A stretch of 64,000 nucleotides of DNA from DASXZH01 sp963829965 (GTDB taxonomy: Bacteria; Armatimonadota; Fimbriimonadia; Fimbriimonadales; Fimbriimonadaceae), in assembly GCA_963829965.1 (NCBI GenBank), contig CAWHLK010000025.1, positions 62,001 through 126,000 on the forward strand, in the 5' to 3' direction. Numbering within the stretch: the stretch's first letter is position 1; each line of letters opens with the position of its first letter. The notes beneath the pieces are model-generated. The model saw nothing but the letters and a program-made list of their open reading frames with translations, was not told the DNA's origin and did no database searches. Below, piece after piece: positions 52,402 to 60,399 of this stretch. The position numbers and the translations under genes are program-made.

Positions 52402-52477
52402 GTTTACAGCGAAGCGGCTTACGGCGCGAAGCGCCAGGTTTACGGGCGAAGCCCATGCTTACGGCGCGAAGCGCCAC
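52402..52477. repeat. Second array of the GTTTAC hairpin-unit repeats
   Basis: Units GTTTACAGCGAAGCG, GCTTACGGCGCGAAGCGCCA (twice) and GTTTACGGGCGAAGCCCA. The last is identical to units at 16895-16932. Each unit contains a short stem such as GGCGC-GAA-GCGCC. The array lies between the insertion sequence and the thioester-domain gene. Confidence 0.75.
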
Positions 52478-52547
52478 GCAAGCGTTTACAAAAAAAAACG
52501 ATTTCCGCGCAACCCCTGCAAGTTTGCCGTCATATACTATAACAATC

Positions 52548-53321
52548 ATGAAGAAGTACGCCATCGCCGCCATCGTGGCTTACGCCGTAACACCGGTCGT
52601 AGTCGCTCTCTTTTTCAGCGCAAACGAGAAATCAAACTCGTACGACTCGTTCTTGGGGCCAGCCGGCACGGCTTGGAACTTCACTCCATCCGGCCCAGTG
52701 ATGATCGAACCCGGCTATGGCTCCTACGGGCTGCAGCAGCCGCGTAGAGGCGCAAACTGGGTCACGTTCGGCAGCAGCGGAACGGGCAAGAGCGTTCAAG
52801 TTGTATTGGACGGCAGAGTCGAACCGACTTACGCGGGCAAACTTCGATTTGAGACGGACAAAGGCACTTGGGAATCGGTTTGTGCCGATGTGAAAAGTCC
52901 GATCTTCACCGGCCAGAGCTTCCCGGTCAAGCCGGAAAGCTCGATAAGGCACGGCGGCAACATCGCGAAGGCGGGCCGCATCGTCGCCAAGTACTTCAAC
53001 TCGGCCCGAACGCCTGAGCAGTGCGCCGGTTTGCAGATCGCAGTTTGGACCGCCATTGAGGATGGCTCCAAAAAACCGGACTTTGTAGCGGGCCGCTTCC
53101 ACGTTGAGGCCGATCCGGTCAGCTTGAAATACGCTGCCAAGTACTATCAGGCCGCCAATGAGAAATCGCCTGCTTGCGAAAGATTTGGAAAAGCCGGCGT
53201 AGCTGCCCCGCCGGAGAAACAGCAGGGTAACGCGAACTTGATGGAAACCGGTCCCAACGGCGGGCAAGCTCAGCTTTCACCTGCTCCGGCGGCACCGAAG
53301 ACCTCCGCTAGCGTTTCGTAG
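52548..53321 (+). CDS. Secreted protein with a candidate Cys-Gln thioester domain (paralog 1)
   Basis: 257 residues starting at ATG 52548 (the frame is open upstream, but only here does a signal peptide, YAIAAIVAYAVTPVVVALFF, follow). A Gly/Pro-rich linker precedes a domain of about 110 residues shared with the gene at 54266: LDGRVEPTYAGKLRF, WESVCADVKSPIFTGQ, AKAGRIVAKYFNSARTPEQC, AGLQIAVWTAIEDG. Cys112 (VCAD) and Gln163 (LQIAVW) match the pattern of thioester-domain adhesins, where a C...Q pair forms an internal thioester. The C-terminus is Pro/Ala/Ser-rich. The assignment is from motif similarity. Confidence 0.6.
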   Translation: MKKYAIAAIVAYAVTPVVVALFFSANEKSNSYDSFLGPAGTAWNFTPSGPVMIEPGYGSYGLQQPRRGANWVTFGSSGTGKSVQVVLDGRVEPTYAGKLRFETDKGTWESVCADVKSPIFTGQSFPVKPESSIRHGGNIAKAGRIVAKYFNSARTPEQCAGLQIAVWTAIEDGSKKPDFVAGRFHVEADPVSLKYAAKYYQAANEKSPACERFGKAGVAAPPEKQQGNANLMETGPNGGQAQLSPAPAAPKTSASVS

Positions 53322-53343
53322 ACCGAAATCTAGTCAACGCCAC

Positions 53344-53372
53344 CTGGCCAAGAATCAAAGATTCTTGGCCAG
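53344..53372. terminator. Strong hairpin terminator between convergent genes
   Basis: A perfect 13-bp stem, CTGGCCAAGAATC / GATTCTTGGCCAG, with loop AAA, followed by TTCTAATT. It is placed to end the thioester-domain gene on the plus strand. Confidence 0.8.
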
Positions 53373-53426
53373 TTCTAATTGCGGGATGCCTAGTTCGGAT
53401 GGGAGTTTCAAAGATGCGGAATGGAC

Positions 53427-54152
53427 TTAGAAGCCAAGGTTCTCTCGGTGGAAGGCCAAAGCTTCCGGAAAATGCCGGTCCCAATAATCCCAAGTGTGGG
53501 CGCCCTCGAACTCTTCGTACTCGTGCTCGTAGCCGGTCGCATCCAGGTGTGCGTGGAAGGCCCGGTTAGATTCGATCAGAAAGTCGTCCACTCCACAATC
53601 GAATCTAATTCTAGGCCGTGGCTGCACCTTTTGGGAGAGCGCCCAAAGGTCGTTCGGCCCGCCCTTGGGCTTATCGCCCGCTATCAGTCGCAGTTCTTTG
53701 CCGATTTCCTCGTCCCGATATGGGTCGTGGCCAAAGTGGGTAGCGCTGCTGTGGGCTGCCGCGGAAACGAACCTTTCCGGATAGGCCATTGCCAGCCTGA
53801 GAGCACCATAACCGCCCATGCTTAACCCGCCGATCGCCCATCCCTCCTTCAGTTTGAACCAGTTGTTCAAGAGCTTTGCCAACTCTTCGCCGATCGCCGT
53901 GCCATAGGCGTAACCTTGCAACGCGTCACAGTAAAACCCCCTTCCGCCATCCGGCATCGCCACTAACAGCGGGAGCCCCTCGACGTACCGCTCGATGGAG
54001 GTACGCCGGGTCCAAACGGACTCATCGTCGCTGAGGCCGTGAAGCTGGATCAGCACATGATAGGGCGGTTTCACAAATTCGGGGATGATGAGCTTGGCCC
54101 GCTGCATCTTTATTAAGGCGGGGGAAAAATAATCGATGTCAAGGAAAGCCAT
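53427..54152 (-). CDS. Putative esterase (esterase D / S-formylglutathione hydrolase-like)
   Basis: 241-residue alpha/beta hydrolase of the esterase D (PF00756-like) type. Seen: PPYHVLIQLHGLSDDESVWT near the N-terminus; the nucleophile elbow GGLSMGGYGALRLAMAYP with Ser in GLSMGG; an Asp in FDCGVDDFLIE; and the His in FEGAHTWDYWDRHF. No signal peptide is visible. It lies between the two thioester-domain paralogs, on the opposite strand; whether it is functionally linked is unknown. Confidence 0.85.
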   Translation of the reverse strand: MAFLDIDYFSPALIKMQRAKLIIPEFVKPPYHVLIQLHGLSDDESVWTRRTSIERYVEGLPLLVAMPDGGRGFYCDALQGYAYGTAIGEELAKLLNNWFKLKEGWAIGGLSMGGYGALRLAMAYPERFVSAAAHSSATHFGHDPYRDEEIGKELRLIAGDKPKGGPNDLWALSQKVQPRPRIRFDCGVDDFLIESNRAFHAHLDATGYEHEYEEFEGAHTWDYWDRHFPEALAFHRENLGF

Positions 54153-54265
54153 TGGCCGGTTTCTACCCCAGATCGGTGAGCCCTGCCCATGCTCAACGAC
54201 CTATGGTTGAAATAACTGAGATGAACCCGATCATTTAGTCTTGCCGAAACGGTCTATGAAGTGTT

Positions 54266-54868
54266 ATGAGGAAGGTAGCTCTAGCGGTGCTTTTGGGGGC
54301 CTGCAGTCTCGCGATGGCTCAGGACAATCTGGTGGTGATCAAATTTTCAAAATGCCTTTCTGGCAAGATGATCGGCGTTCTCGTTGACGGAAGGGTTGAA
54401 AAGTCTTTTGCGGGCAAAATGGGATTCCAAGATGCCAACCACTCTTGGCAGTCCGTTTGCGCGGACATCCATAGCCCGGTATCCGAAGGTCAGTTCTTCA
54501 AGGTCCGGCCGGTGAACTCCGAAATCGCAGGTGGGAACTACGCCAAGGCCGGCCGAATTGTGGCGAAATACTTTAATGAGGCGAAGACTCCTGCACAATG
54601 CGCGGGCCTCCAGATCGCAGTCTGGGAAGCCATCGAAGTTGGGGGAGAAAAGCCCGACTTCATCGAGGGCAAATTCCAAGTTCGCGCCGACGACGAAACA
54701 ATGTACTATGCGACCCTGTATTACGCGGCCATCCAATCACCCGGAGACTCACCTGGCGTGCTGGGGACAAGCACCGTTGGCGCTCCCCCGAGCGGAAATA
54801 GCCCTACCTCTACTCTGCTGCTGACAGGCGGCCAGGGCCAGAGCCAATTATCTCCAGCCACGTCGTAG
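54266..54868 (+). CDS. Secreted protein with a candidate Cys-Gln thioester domain (paralog 2)
   Basis: 200 residues with a signal peptide (VALAVLLGACSLAMAQ). The conserved domain aligns throughout with the gene at 52548: LVDGRVEKSFAGKMGF, WQSVCADIHSPVSEGQ, AKAGRIVAKYFNEAKTPAQC, AGLQIAVWEAIEVG, then KPDFIEGKFQVRADD. Cys65 and Gln116 are the candidate thioester pair, and a second conserved Cys (Cys112) precedes the Gln by four. A Ser/Gly/Pro-rich tail follows. No cell-wall sorting signal or membrane anchor is visible. It is convergent with mqnD with two bases between stops. Confidence 0.6.
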   Translation: MRKVALAVLLGACSLAMAQDNLVVIKFSKCLSGKMIGVLVDGRVEKSFAGKMGFQDANHSWQSVCADIHSPVSEGQFFKVRPVNSEIAGGNYAKAGRIVAKYFNEAKTPAQCAGLQIAVWEAIEVGGEKPDFIEGKFQVRADDETMYYATLYYAAIQSPGDSPGVLGTSTVGAPPSGNSPTSTLLLTGGQGQSQLSPATS

Positions 54869-54870
54869 GG

Positions 54871-55713
54871 CTACTCGATGACGTCGACCTCGACCCTGGG
54901 AACGATGCCCATGTCTGCGCCTTTTTCAAGGAGAAGCTTGATCGCTCGAACCCCTTCTTCTCCCATATCCTTGGTGCGCTCATTGACGTACATGCCTACG
55001 AACTCGTCGCTCGTGTCCACATCCATCCCGCGCGCGAATTTTAGCGCGTATTCCAGCGCCTCTTCCCGGTGGTCAAGGCCGGCTGAGATGCTTTCGCGCA
55101 TGCAGCGGCTAACCTCTTTCACCGCGTCCTTGCCCAAATCCTTGCGCACCACGTTCACGCCAAGAGGCAATGGCAAGCCCGTTTTTGCCTTCCACCAGCG
55201 GCCAAGATCCTCGATGAGGGTCATCCCTTCTCGCTCATAGGTGAGCTGGCCCTCATGAATAATTAGGCCGGCCTTATAGTCGCCTTTCTGTACGGCGGGG
55301 ATGATCTCGTCGAACGGAACGACTTCGAACTTCGGCCGCGTGTCCGGCCCGAACTTATCCGCGAAATACAGATTGAGGGTTAGAAAAGCCGAAGTCAGCT
55401 TGCCGGGGACGGCAATGACGGTTTCTTTCAACTCCTCCGGAGTAAGGGCGGTTTTCGAAATAATCATGGGCCCGTAATTCTCTCCGAACGATCCTCCATG
55501 CCTTAGAAGGGCATAACGCTCGGCCACATAGGCAAAAGCATGGACGGAAACCGCGGAGGACTCCAGTTTGCCCTCCATTGCCCATTCGTTCAGGGTTTGA
55601 ATATCCCTCAGAATGTGGTCGAATTCGAAGTCGCTCTTGACAGCGCCACTTGCCAGGCCCCAAAACATGAAAGCATCGTCCGAGTCCGGACTATGCCCGA
55701 TATTGATCTTCAC
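54871..55713 (-). CDS. mqnD: 1,4-dihydroxy-6-naphthoate synthase
   Basis: Converts cyclic de-hypoxanthine futalosine to 1,4-dihydroxy-6-naphthoate in the futalosine route to menaquinone. Seen: INIGHSPDSDDAFMFWGLAS, the family start; ETVIAVPGKLTSAFLTLNLY; AGLIIHEGQLTYEREGMTLI, with the His proposed as catalytic; RWWKAKTGLPLPLGVNVVRK. 280 residues is normal. The presence of mqnD implies the futalosine rather than the classical Men pathway in this organism. Confidence 0.93.
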   Translation of the reverse strand: MKINIGHSPDSDDAFMFWGLASGAVKSDFEFDHILRDIQTLNEWAMEGKLESSAVSVHAFAYVAERYALLRHGGSFGENYGPMIISKTALTPEELKETVIAVPGKLTSAFLTLNLYFADKFGPDTRPKFEVVPFDEIIPAVQKGDYKAGLIIHEGQLTYEREGMTLIEDLGRWWKAKTGLPLPLGVNVVRKDLGKDAVKEVSRCMRESISAGLDHREEALEYALKFARGMDVDTSDEFVGMYVNERTKDMGEEGVRAIKLLLEKGADMGIVPRVEVDVIE

Positions 55714-55730
55714 GGATGGAAGATTACTAC

Positions 55731-55760
55731 AAAAAAAGCCGAGACGGAGTTGCCTCGGCT
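55731..55760 (-). terminator. Intrinsic terminator after the gene at 55782
   Basis: On the reverse strand, AGCCGAG and CTCGGCT form a 7-bp stem separated by ten bases, followed by seven Ts. It ends transcription of the 102-residue gene and separates it from mqnD. Confidence 0.8.
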
Positions 55761-55781
55761 GAGCAGGAGTGCAAGTATAAG

Positions 55782-56090
55782 TCAGCGAACGAAATGGATT
55801 TTGGGGTCTTCCATTTTGTCCAGTAGCATTAATGAAACAACCGGCATAGGCCGTTGCTTTGCGATTTCTCGGGCCTCATCGAAGCTCATTTCTTGAACGC
55901 ACATACCGCTAAGGTCGATCCATTCGGCGAAGCGAAAGGCGCCAACCTCCGTGCTAAAAGCGGCCAGGCCGTGAATGCCATCATGGCAATAACAGCCATA
56001 CCTCGAGCTTGCGGGATGATGCAGAACAAAGAGCCGATCGGGGATGAGATCGTCGATTCCGCAGATTGGGAGATCAAGGGTCAGATTCAT
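55782..56090 (-). CDS. Unknown 102-residue protein
   Basis: A soluble protein with DLPICGIDDLIPDRLFVLHH, GCYCHDGIHGLAAFSTEVGA, FRFAEWIDLSGMCVQEMSFD and EAREIAKQRPMPVVSLMLLD. I do not recognise the family. The HDGIHGLAAFSTEVGAFRF segment looks like a small alpha/beta fold with several Cys and His residues. It is followed by a good terminator and preceded by about 280 AT-rich bases. Confidence 0.55.
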   Translation of the reverse strand: MNLTLDLPICGIDDLIPDRLFVLHHPASSRYGCYCHDGIHGLAAFSTEVGAFRFAEWIDLSGMCVQEMSFDEAREIAKQRPMPVVSLMLLDKMEDPKIHFVR

Positions 56091-56371
56091 CGCTTCTTAG
56101 TTATCTTATCGGGGAAAATTTCGTGTTGCCAAACAAAAACTTCATTTTGCTTAAAGATGAGCAATCAGAACTCTTCTTATGCTGTTTTGACGTAGCGAGT
56201 GCCACAAAGAAGCGTTAAAAATTGTCAGGCTTTGCACAAGAGCGAACGCCGGCCTAGCGAGCCAACGTCAAACAATACTGATAAAGCTTTAAGAAAAGCA
56301 TAGCTTTTTTGGATTGGAGGCTTTATACTAATTCTCTCCACTTCTCGCGCCTCGGGGTCGGTCGTCAACTT

Positions 56372-57151
56372 ATGAGAAAGTGCCCATACTGCTCGATGAT
56401 AAGCTCGTCAAGTGATGCTTGCGATTGGTGTCGCCGCCCGTTTCATACCTTTTTTGATGCGCGCGCTGGGCTGAAGAAGACGGTTGCTAAAAAACAAGGC
56501 GTCCCGGCTTCCGTTAAGGTTGTGGGCAGCTTGGTGGCCATCGTTCTCGCGGTATTCAGCTTGGCCCATATTAAGACGGCGCCTGATGCAGCCCAAATTG
56601 CAGCGGTTGGAATCACTCCTCATGGGGCAATTGTCAAGAGCATGAACAGCTTGGCGAACCTTTCGACTCCTCCGCCACCTCCCGCCCAGACCGTAGCTCC
56701 AATCTCAACGACCCCTTACACGGCGTCTTCGGCTTATTCAAATGGAACCATGAGCACGGGCGTTGCGCCCACCGTTCAGACCACGCAAGAAAAACCCGCC
56801 GCAAAGCTGGCTTCGGTTCAGATCAGCACCCAAGCGGACGGCAACGGTAATGAAACCGCGGTGGGAACCGTGGTTATCGTGAACGAGAGCCCTTACGATA
56901 TTTCCGATTTCTCTCTTTCTTTGGAAGTTGGCGGCGTCCCTACTACGCTGATTCCTTTTGAGGGAACGGCCAACTATCCGATGCCGCTACAGCACTCGGT
57001 TATCCCCGCGCACGGCAACCTGCAGGTCTCTGTGATGAGCTCCCACTCCTATCTCACGCCGGCAAGCAGCGTACGAAATGTGAAGCTCGTGGCGCATTTC
57101 CACGGGGCTGAGCAGGATGCTGAGGATACGGTTCGGCTGGCCTCAGGTTAG
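56372..57151 (+). CDS. Zinc-ribbon membrane protein of unknown function
   Basis: 259 residues from ATG 56372. The N-terminus is a zinc ribbon (MRKCPYCSMI, then CDWCRRPF: Cys4, Cys7, Cys17, Cys20), facing the cytosol. A single transmembrane helix follows (VKVVGSLVAIVLAVFSLAHI, residues 48-67), then a Pro/Thr/Ser-rich linker (TPPPPPAQTVAPISTTPYTA). The external C-terminal beta domain reads TAVGTVVIVNESPYDISDFS, LSLEVGGVPTTLIPFEG and NVKLVAHFHGAEQDAED, FxxxxL-type strands reminiscent of fibronectin-like folds. A regulatory or sensor role is possible, but no partner is visible. Confidence 0.6.
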   Translation: MRKCPYCSMISSSSDACDWCRRPFHTFFDARAGLKKTVAKKQGVPASVKVVGSLVAIVLAVFSLAHIKTAPDAAQIAAVGITPHGAIVKSMNSLANLSTPPPPPAQTVAPISTTPYTASSAYSNGTMSTGVAPTVQTTQEKPAAKLASVQISTQADGNGNETAVGTVVIVNESPYDISDFSLSLEVGGVPTTLIPFEGTANYPMPLQHSVIPAHGNLQVSVMSSHSYLTPASSVRNVKLVAHFHGAEQDAEDTVRLASG

Positions 57152-57191
57152 TTTCTTATCACTTTTGCTGCCTAGGGGTAATCTTAGCGGC

Positions 57192-57443
57192 ATGCCTTAT
57201 AAAGTCGTTTATGTCGAGCAAGGCGGTCAAGAGAGAGAGTTAAAACGCGAAACCAGGGATACGTTGCCCAAGGTTGGCGATGTCATTCTCGTTGGAGACA
57301 GGAAGGCCAAGTACGGAGTTCTCACGGCTCCCGCGAAGAAGGGCGCGTGGTTCTGGACCATCTATCAAACCTACGTCGATCCGCTTTCGCCGGAAGGATT
57401 TACCGCTACCGAAGATCCTGACGCGCCTACTTTCTATCGTTGA
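57192..57443 (+). CDS. Unknown 83-residue protein
   Basis: The product begins MPYKVVYVEQGGQERELKRE and continues TLPKVGDVILVGDRKAKYGV, GAWFWTIYQTYVDPLSPEGF. The start is chosen at ATG 57192, in frame with upstream codons that overlap the previous gene. The short beta-rich sequence is not a family I recognise. It lies 40 bases after the zinc-ribbon gene on the same strand and may be cotranscribed. Confidence 0.5.
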   Translation: MPYKVVYVEQGGQERELKRETRDTLPKVGDVILVGDRKAKYGVLTAPAKKGAWFWTIYQTYVDPLSPEGFTATEDPDAPTFYR

Positions 57444-57508
57444 CAGTTTGCGGCTCTGGTCCAAATTCTGGTCCTGGGCGCCCCCAGCTAGGTATCCTTT
57501 TCCCTGCT

Positions 57509-57584
57509 GCGCCCGTAGCTCAATGGATAGAGCAACTGACTTCGGATCAGTAGGTTGGGAGTTCGAGTCTCTTCGGGCGCGCCA
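57509..57584 (+). tRNA. tRNA-Arg, anticodon TCG
   Basis: A 76-base cloverleaf. Acceptor stem GCGCCCG/CGGGCGC, D arm starting AGCTCAATGGATAGAGC, anticodon stem ACTGA with loop CTTCGGA (anticodon TCG, reads CGA), T arm GGGAG-TTCGAGT-CTCTT, discriminator G and an encoded CCA end. Confidence 0.95.
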
Positions 57585-57591
57585 TGTTCCT

Positions 57592-58257
57592 CTATTCTTT
57601 TAGAGCTGCCTTCACATTGGGAAAGACAAGTTCCACCCAGCGCGCGTACTGCTTCGCGCTTGGATGGAGGCCATCGCCTGCGACCATTGATGGATCTTCG
57701 GCTGCCAGCTTGGAAATGGCAGTGACGTTCACGAAGGTGACAGACCTCTCCTTGCAACCCTTTTGTGCTTTCGCGTTGAACGCGTCGATTTGCGCTCCTA
57801 CTAGTCTACGGTCTCTGTCTTTGGCGAAAGGCGTGACGCCCCAGTCTGGAATGGAAACAACAATTACTCGCTTGGCATTTCCATCGGCAAAGGCGATAGC
57901 CTGAACTAGAAGAGATTGAAATTCTCTCCCGAACTTAGAGACTGGCAGGCCCCGGTATTGATTGTTTACACCAATCGCCAGCGTGACGAGGTCAAACCTC
58001 CCTTTCGGCTTTGCTCTCCCGACGCCTTCTGTTAGCTCGGAAGTAGTCCAACCGGTTTTCGCGACCACGATTGGATCATCGAATTTGAAGCCATTTTCGC
58101 GTAAGGCCCTGGCGAGTTGGTATGGAAAAGATTCGTCTTTGGGAACGGCCTCGCCAACCGTGTAGGAATCGCCGAGGGCGAGGTAACGAAGTGGGCCGCG
58201 CTGGCCGCTTGCGGCCAGGGTCAGCCCAAGCGTCAGAAAGAGGATCGGCAGACTCAA
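57592..58257 (-). CDS. SGNH/GDSL-type hydrolase
   Basis: 221-residue secreted lipase/esterase with a signal peptide (ILFLTLGLTLAASG). The conserved blocks are YLALGDSYTVGEAVP (block I, catalytic Ser), the Asn in LVTLAIGVNNQYRG (block III) and DGLHPSAKQYARWVEL (block V, Asp/His). Substrate unknown; related enzymes act on acyl or acetyl esters of lipids or polysaccharides. The start is a TTG at 58257. It is convergent with tRNA-Arg, whose CCA end lies seven bases from its stop. Confidence 0.85.
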   Translation of the reverse strand: MSLPILFLTLGLTLAASGQRGPLRYLALGDSYTVGEAVPKDESFPYQLARALRENGFKFDDPIVVAKTGWTTSELTEGVGRAKPKGRFDLVTLAIGVNNQYRGLPVSKFGREFQSLLVQAIAFADGNAKRVIVVSIPDWGVTPFAKDRDRRLVGAQIDAFNAKAQKGCKERSVTFVNVTAISKLAAEDPSMVAGDGLHPSAKQYARWVELVFPNVKAALKE

Positions 58258-58418
58258 TATGCATTTTAAGTTACCGGATGCCGACGGTCGTGTGAGCTTC
58301 GCTCAACGACGCGCCGCCTTTTGCGATTGCCACTAAAGCTTTGCCCTCCAAGGCATATTTACGGAGTGACCAGTCGGGCTGGGGAACACTTCAGAGGTGG
58401 CGCGCCGGCATCAGCTCG

Positions 58419-58444
58419 AAAAAAAAGGGGACCTTTCGGTCCCC
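58419..58444 (-). terminator. Intrinsic terminator of the hsp20 gene
   Basis: On the reverse strand GGGGACC-GAAA-GGTCCCC is followed by eight Ts. It lies 26 bases beyond the hsp20 stop. Confidence 0.93.
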
Positions 58445-58470
58445 ATTCTCTCATCCTTTCTTCAACTCGC

Positions 58471-58962
58471 TTACGCGGTTGGTGTTTCTTCAGATTCCTT
58501 GGCCTCGGCCGGAGAATCCACCACGTACTTGACGGGGATCTTCAGGGCCTGGGGCTTTACCGGCTCGACCTTGGGCAGCGTGATCTTCACGTAGCCGTTG
58601 TCGAAGCTCGCTTCGATGCCGGCGGTATCGATATTCTCGGGCAGGAGCAGAGATCTGCTGAACTTGCCATGGCGATACTCGCGACGAAATACCTTGTCCT
58701 GATCGGTGATCTCATCCTTGGTTTCGCCAAAGATGGTCAATACGTTCTCTTCGATTGAGACATTCACGTCCTCCGGCCTTACGCCTGGCAACGCGGTCCG
58801 CACGATCAGACTGTTATCCCGCTCGTAAACGTCCACCGGAAGCGTCCAACTCCGGATTTCTGGTGCCTTTTCGCTTTCCGGATGGTGGCCAAAGGCTCGG
58901 TCAAGGATCTCGGCGACTTGGTTGAACTCTGCAAACGGGCTTACTCGAACAATACTTCTCAC
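58471..58962 (-). CDS. Hsp20/alpha-crystallin small heat-shock protein
   Basis: 163 residues. The alpha-crystallin core starts at WTLPVDVYERDNSLIVRTAL and contains PGVRPEDVNVSIEENVLTIF, FRREYRHGKFSRSLLLPENI and ASFDNGYVKITLPKVEP, the diagnostic final A-x-x-x-NGVL-like strand. The C-terminal IPV motif (LKIPVKYV) allows oligomerisation. It is an ATP-independent holdase chaperone. GTG 58962 has AGGAGG eight bases upstream; a strong terminator follows. The AT-rich region 58970-59030 probably holds its promoter, but no CIRCE element was found. Confidence 0.93.
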   Translation of the reverse strand: MRSIVRVSPFAEFNQVAEILDRAFGHHPESEKAPEIRSWTLPVDVYERDNSLIVRTALPGVRPEDVNVSIEENVLTIFGETKDEITDQDKVFRREYRHGKFSRSLLLPENIDTAGIEASFDNGYVKITLPKVEPVKPQALKIPVKYVVDSPAEAKESEETPTA

Positions 58963-59043
58963 TATGCTTTTCCTCCTAACTATCGGTGCAAGTTATCTTA
59001 CACTCTTAATATAACTATACGTGAGCGTGTTGCTATCAAGTTC

Positions 59044-59808
59044 CTATTTTGGAAGGTTTTTTTCAAGAAACTGCTTCGCTTTATAGAGAATCATTCCCGC
59101 GACCGGCGAATAGCGTTGTACGGCGGTTGAGGAACCGTGAACCGACCCAGGCAAGCAAACGAACTCGCTATTCTTCTTATTGCCAAGCGCATCAAACAGC
59201 GCTTGCCGGCCCTGAACCTTTTCATCCGGCGTGCAAACGAAGTAAACGGGCGACTTGATTCGCGATGCCCAACTCTGAACGAGGGATTTGTCTGCAAAGT
59301 ACTCGCCGGGAGAAAACACGAGCCCGCAGGGCAAAGTTGGGTTCTTGCTCATCAGCTCGACCGTGAGGGAGGCGCTGTAGCTGCTTCCCCATGGCACGAT
59401 GTTTCGGTAATGCTTGCTTTGTGCCCATGAGACGGCGCCCTGGAGATCGGCATAAGCGGGCATATAATCGTTGGTAGGGCTTGCACCTGCTACAGTCCGA
59501 TTATCGTGGCCAAATCGCCTCCCACCCGAACGCTGGTCGATCGCCAGGCAGTCGTAGCCCGCCTTGGCCAACTGTGGCGCGATGGTCGCGTACTCGGCCG
59601 CGTTAGAACCTGCTTGGTGGAACATGAGCAAAACCGTCCTGGATTGAGTTTTGCCGGAAGCGTAGAAGTCGCCGTAAACCGTTTTCCCATCAGATGCTTG
59701 AAGCTGGACCTGATTTGGAGCGGGGCCCAAGCGAGCATCCGGCTGCGCGCCCGCTAGCACGGATAACAAAGGAAAGAAGGCAAGAACGAAAGGCAGTCTT
59801 GGAGTCAC
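59044..59808 (-). CDS. Secreted alpha/beta hydrolase (dienelactone-hydrolase-like)
   Basis: 254 residues with a signal peptide (FVLAFFPLLSVLAGAQ). The fold elements are VLLMFHQAGSNAAEYATIAP, GYDCLAIDQRSGGRRFG, the nucleophile motif VPWGSSYSASLTVEL (GSSYS), VYFVCTPDEKVQGRQALFDA and a His near the C-terminus in LPGSVHGSSTA. The GxSxS elbow is slightly unusual. Substrate unknown. It is 15 bases downstream of the amidase gene on the same strand and is part of the hslV-amidase-hydrolase run. Confidence 0.8.
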   Translation of the reverse strand: MTPRLPFVLAFFPLLSVLAGAQPDARLGPAPNQVQLQASDGKTVYGDFYASGKTQSRTVLLMFHQAGSNAAEYATIAPQLAKAGYDCLAIDQRSGGRRFGHDNRTVAGASPTNDYMPAYADLQGAVSWAQSKHYRNIVPWGSSYSASLTVELMSKNPTLPCGLVFSPGEYFADKSLVQSWASRIKSPVYFVCTPDEKVQGRQALFDALGNKKNSEFVCLPGSVHGSSTAVQRYSPVAGMILYKAKQFLEKNLPK

Positions 59809-59823
59809 AAGCGTATTTTAACG

Positions 59824-60399
59824 CTAGTGAAGGAGCTGCAGGCCTACACCGTCCAACGTGTCCCAGTGGTAGCCCTTTGGATCCACCTTGCGCCCATGAG
59901 GCAATGCGATGTACTCGTGGCTCTCGATGTACTTCAGCGGGAAGCGTCTCTTGAGGGTGAAGATCAAGTTTCGCAGGGCTTGAACTTGAGCGGCGGGATA
60001 CGGGTCCTTTCCATCGTCGAGGTTCACGAGCTCGATGCCGATCGAAAAATTATTCACGTTTCCACGGCCTTCGACATCCTTGCTCACGCCTGCGTGCCAG
60101 GCGCGGTTAAAGGTAGACACGTTCTGGACTATGGAGCCGTCCCGGCCGATCGTGAAGTGCGAACTAACCTGGCTCTTGGTGGTTTGGAACCATTCGGTCG
60201 TATTTTGGAGGGTCGGATTTGCCGTTGAGTGAAGAATGATGGTGTCGACCACCGTGCCCGCAGGCCGGAGGTTGCAGTTCGGGGACTGTATCCAAACCAG
60301 CTTGTTATAACCCGGTTCCTTCCATGGCGTTGGCATTGGGTCCGGTCCTTTCAGGACAAACGGAAGGTTGATTGCAATCAAAGAAATAAGGAACGTCAT
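59824..60399 (-). CDS. N-acetylmuramoyl-L-alanine amidase (amidase_2 family)
   Basis: 191 residues. The hydrophobic start (MTFLISLIAINLPFVL) suggests export. The amidase_2/PGRP fold is shown by VDTIILHSTANPTLQNTTEW with the first zinc His, VSSHFTIGRDGSIVQNVS, RAWHAGVSKDVEGRGNVN with the second His, FSIGIELVNL and a final HGRKVDPKGYHWD. It cleaves the amide bond between MurNAc and L-Ala in peptidoglycan. The gene starts within the last four bases of hslV (overlap ATGA). Confidence 0.88.
   Translation of the reverse strand: MTFLISLIAINLPFVLKGPDPMPTPWKEPGYNKLVWIQSPNCNLRPAGTVVDTIILHSTANPTLQNTTEWFQTTKSQVSSHFTIGRDGSIVQNVSTFNRAWHAGVSKDVEGRGNVNNFSIGIELVNLDDGKDPYPAAQVQALRNLIFTLKRRFPLKYIESHEYIALPHGRKVDPKGYHWDTLDGVGLQLLH

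Noticed and set aside
58260..58418. Short reverse frame ending near 58290 (WSLRKYALEGKALVAIAKGG)
   Set aside because: The composition is protein-like, but there is no acceptable start codon or ribosome site and no recognisable family.
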